From the NCBI GenBank assembly GCA_014728565.1, contig WJLK01000035.1:1-32896 (forward strand): a stretch of 32,896 nt of DNA, written 5' to 3'. The stretch is from Candidatus Pacearchaeota archaeon. Lineage in GTDB: Archaea; Nanobdellota; Nanobdellia; Pacearchaeales; GW2011-AR1. Position numbers and translations under genes: made by a program. The first letter of the stretch is position 1. Each line of letters opens with the position of its first letter. Of this stretch, positions 30,657 through 32,896 are shown piece by piece. The notes below the pieces were generated by a model. That model was not told the origin of the DNA. It was given only the letters and a program-made list of their open reading frames with translations, and searched no databases.

Positions 30657-31430
30657 TTAATCAAGCTCAATATAAAGATAATAAGCAGTTCTTGTATCTG
30701 ATCCAGGAGTTGCATCTTCAGGAACAATCATCTGAAAATCATAAGTATTTCCATCAAAACCAACCTCACCTTCCTCTGAAAGTGCTGCATAAATAATATC
30801 TGAACCATCGTACAAAGCAACCTCCTCCCAGTAATTCTGATCACTCTGATTATTTGTATAGGTATTAGTAGTTGGACATGAATTTGCAGTTATGGATATT
30901 GTTCCAACATAAAAAGATTCATGAGCTCCTGATTCAGTTTCATTATTGCTTTCATTAAAAGTGGCATTAAAAGTAACAGTTAAATTATCATTAGGACTTG
31001 TATGATTAAAATAAGTATTTTCATTATTCAGATGAGTTATATTAGAACAATTTATATTGGTCCATGTTGGTGTCGTTGAATTTTTAGTAGCAAAAACTCT
31101 TCCACTAGCTGATGTAAACCCCCAATCAAATATTGTTGAACCTGTCTGATCAGTTAGTGCAAACTGTCCATTAATCCACCCAACAAATGCTTTCCAGTGA
31201 GTATTTTTTGTAGTTGTACTTAAATTCAAAGTTGCAATATATCCTCCAGATATATTAATCTCTTTTCCTGAAACATCAGATTTAGTCTCATTAGCAGTTA
31301 CATTTATAGAATCAGGACCTTGAGGAACAGCATTAATACTTGCTAAAGAAAAAAGTAAAATTATTCCAATTATTAAAAGAATTACAATTAAGTTCTGCAC
31401 TACTTCTTCTTTATTTTCAGGCCTCTTCAT
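30657..31430 (-). CDS. secreted glycoprotein-like protein, 257 aa (paralogue of 31520 gene)
   Basis: A signal or membrane helix (about 11-32) is followed by NAVPQGPDSINVTANET, a sequon-rich linker and a beta-rich domain. It is clearly homologous to the product of the gene at 31520: VPQGP / VPKGA just after the signal, FVGWINGQFALTDQTGSTIFDW / YYGNVSGTIYLADASDNVLYNW, SGRVFATKNS / EGEVYAANES, TWTNINCSNIT / TWTNIQCFNFT, and a C-terminal strand YYLYIELD / YYFYVELE. It follows that gene by 89 nt and precedes the 332-residue gene. The pair is an old tandem duplication. I believe this family is common on the surface of DPANN archaea, but no function is known to me. Confidence 0.8.
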   Translation of the reverse strand: MKRPENKEEVVQNLIVILLIIGIILLFSLASINAVPQGPDSINVTANETKSDVSGKEINISGGYIATLNLSTTTKNTHWKAFVGWINGQFALTDQTGSTIFDWGFTSASGRVFATKNSTTPTWTNINCSNITHLNNENTYFNHTSPNDNLTVTFNATFNESNNETESGAHESFYVGTISITANSCPTTNTYTNNQSDQNYWEEVALYDGSDIIYAALSEEGEVGFDGNTYDFQMIVPEDATPGSDTRTAYYLYIELD

Positions 31431-31519
31431 TTTTATCTCTGTACTTTACCTTTCTCCACTGAGAGTTAAGAAAATTCCTACTAACTAGAGCAAAGTTCCC
31501 TTAAATAATAATAGAAACT

Positions 31520-32341
31520 TTACTCTAGCTCTACATAAAAGTAGTATATTGTAGGGTCTAAATCAGTTCCATGTCCGTCATCCAAAACAAGCATCTCAAA
31601 GTCATGATACTCATTATCAAAACCACTGACATCCTCTTCATCAAGTATTGATGTAAAAACAACTACCTGATTATCAGGGTCATAAAGCAAAACTTCCTGA
31701 AATTGACTGTCTGCTCCAGAACCTGAATGATTGAAAAGGTGTGTGCTTAAACACTCTCCAGCATTAAACTCTAAGTTGTTTGTATAAAACAAATCATGAG
31801 TTAAACCATCACCGCTTTCATGAGTTCCAGCCAAGCTAAAAGTCTCATTAACTCCGTCAACATCATCCCATTCTATATCTGTAGAATTCTCTAGCTGAGA
31901 GAGGTTCATACCATAAAAACTAGTTGCTCCTCTCTGCGATGAATCATCTGCATAGGTTCCTGTTGCAGTAAAGTTAAAACACTGTATATTAGTCCAGGTA
32001 ACTGAACTCTCATTAGCTGCATAAACCTCACCTTCTGGACTTGCCAGAGACCAGTTATAAAGTACATTATCACTAGCATCTGCTAAATAAATAGTACCTG
32101 AAACATTTCCATAATAACCCTGCCAGTTTTGTGTAATAGTATAACCTGTAATATCAAGTTCAGTTACATTACCAGCATAGGCATCATGGTCCTGTGGATT
32201 ATGCCATGGAGCATTTTCTGTTTTTACTTCTGTATAATTTGCTCCTTTTGGAACAACAGACATAACTGTATTCACTGATAAAAAACATATAACTAAAAAA
32301 CCTAACCCTAGTAGGAAAAGTATTCTCACTATTTTATTCAT
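31520..32341 (-). CDS. secreted glycoprotein-like protein, 273 aa (paralogue of 30657 gene)
   Basis: A cleavable or anchoring N-terminal helix (about 7-29) leads into VPKGANYTEVKTEN and a beta-rich domain with about nine N-x-S/T sequons. Conserved blocks shared with the 257-residue paralogue are GNVSGTIYLADASDNVLYNW, EGEVYAANES, TWTNIQCFNFT and the terminal YYFYVELE. A typical reading is a multi-copy surface or pilus subunit. The upstream 224 nt (32342-32565) is AT-rich and holds the promoters for this gene and for the divergent winged-helix gene; I see no other feature there. That regulator may control the surface cluster, which is inference from position only. Confidence 0.8.
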   Translation of the reverse strand: MNKIVRILFLLGLGFLVICFLSVNTVMSVVPKGANYTEVKTENAPWHNPQDHDAYAGNVTELDITGYTITQNWQGYYGNVSGTIYLADASDNVLYNWSLASPEGEVYAANESSVTWTNIQCFNFTATGTYADDSSQRGATSFYGMNLSQLENSTDIEWDDVDGVNETFSLAGTHESGDGLTHDLFYTNNLEFNAGECLSTHLFNHSGSGADSQFQEVLLYDPDNQVVVFTSILDEEDVSGFDNEYHDFEMLVLDDGHGTDLDPTIYYFYVELE

Positions 32342-32565
32342 GCTACCTCTTTTTTACCCTCCTTTCATATAATAACTAAAAAGTTTACAAAATGATATGT
32401 GCTTTTTTCTTTATAAAGGTTTCGTTTTTTCAATAATGAAAATTTATTTCATAAATGATTTGAAATTAAAAAAATAAAATAGATTTTCAAAAATAATGAT
32501 TATTTTTAATATTGAGAAAATTTATAAACTTTAAAATCTATAATAAAACAGGAATATTTAAAAAA

Positions 32566-32896
32566 ATGGAAATTTTAAAAGATCTCTTTGATGAAAAAAT
32601 ATTAGAAACCATAAACCTTTTTTTAGATAATCCTGAAAAAAGATTCTCCTTAACAGATGTTTCTGGACTAACCAAAGTTAATATTGCCACAACTTTTAGA
32701 ATTTTAAATAAATTAACTAATAAAAATTTCATAAAAACAATATTAATTGGAAAAATAAGAGTCTACCAACTAGAAAAAAATGAAAAAACACTGGCACTAA
32801 CAAGATTCCTAAAAAAAGATGAAAATCCTCTTCATGATTTCATAGCTAAAACAACTACTCACCCAAGAATAAAAAAGATAATCCTAGAATCTAGAG
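32566..32896 (+). CDS. winged-helix transcription regulator (partial, 3' end outside window)
   Basis: An ATG at 32566 opens a frame that runs off the right edge after 110 residues. Residues about 10-70 form a winged helix: ILETINLFLDNPEKRFSLTDVSGLTK, then the recognition helix NIATTFRILNKLTNKNFIKT, and the wing ILIGKIRVYQLEKNEK. The sequence resembles ArsR/TrmB-like regulators, and no sensor domain can be seen yet. The gene is divergent from the surface-protein cluster (start codons 224 nt apart). Confidence 0.8.
   Translation, partial: MEILKDLFDEKILETINLFLDNPEKRFSLTDVSGLTKVNIATTFRILNKLTNKNFIKTILIGKIRVYQLEKNEKTLALTRFLKKDENPLHDFIAKTTTHPRIKKIILESR

Noticed and set aside
1..32896. CRISPR array, insertion sequence, integrase or rRNA
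   Set aside because: No spaced identical repeats, transposase or integrase motifs, or rRNA sequence were seen on either strand.

Overview
The window is AT-rich archaeal DNA. It carries eS8, eL44, eS1 (S3Ae), TFB with an N-terminal zinc ribbon, Sm-like (LSm) proteins, an archaeal-type glycyl-tRNA synthetase, archaeal RNase Z, and tRNA genes without encoded CCA. Many genes have a TATA-like box (TTTAAA/TTTATA) about 25 nt upstream of the start codon, the pattern of leaderless archaeal transcription. Genes are very tightly packed, and the lysine-rich proteome and the families of N-glycosylated secreted proteins suggest a small-genome DPANN archaeon. My best guess is Pacearchaeota/Woesearchaeota; that placement is inference.

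Layout. 1-6.4 kb: a SplB-like radical SAM gene (cut by the left edge) divergent from a MEMO-family gene, an MscS channel, a CorA transporter, a HIT protein, tRNA-Ala, and a divergent pair made of a Nudix hydrolase and a winged-helix/degenerate-Nudix protein. 6.4-9.5 kb: a glycyl-tRNA synthetase fused behind a histidine-phosphatase-like domain, then small orphan proteins. 9.7-12.1 kb: tRNA-Cys, tRNA-Arg and a three-gene operon of secreted, C-terminally anchored proteins sharing a TGxVI box before the anchor. 12.1-17.5 kb: an information-processing block (RNase Z, two LSm paralogues, eS8, TFB) with orphan proteins, a stand-alone Clp N-domain protein and a candidate structured RNA of about 100 nt forming a three-way junction.

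17.5-28.1 kb: a 377-nt gene-free stretch, tRNA-Leu, a cadherin-like surface protein, and an operon with a small ribbon-helix-helix-like gene, a 628-residue protein with a prepilin-like N-terminus and a 2038-residue secreted protein. tRNA-Val follows. 28.1-32.9 kb: a small DNA-binding candidate, eL44 and eS1, a cluster of three secreted glycoprotein-like genes (two clear paralogues), and a winged-helix regulator cut by the right edge.

The window mixes housekeeping translation and transcription genes with roughly 16 kb of cell-surface genes. I see no insertion sequence, integrase, CRISPR array or rRNA. The best candidates for something undescribed are the phosphatase-GlyRS fusion, the three-way-junction RNA, the RHH/prepilin-like/giant-protein operon, and the LSm pair with a 105-nt identical block.
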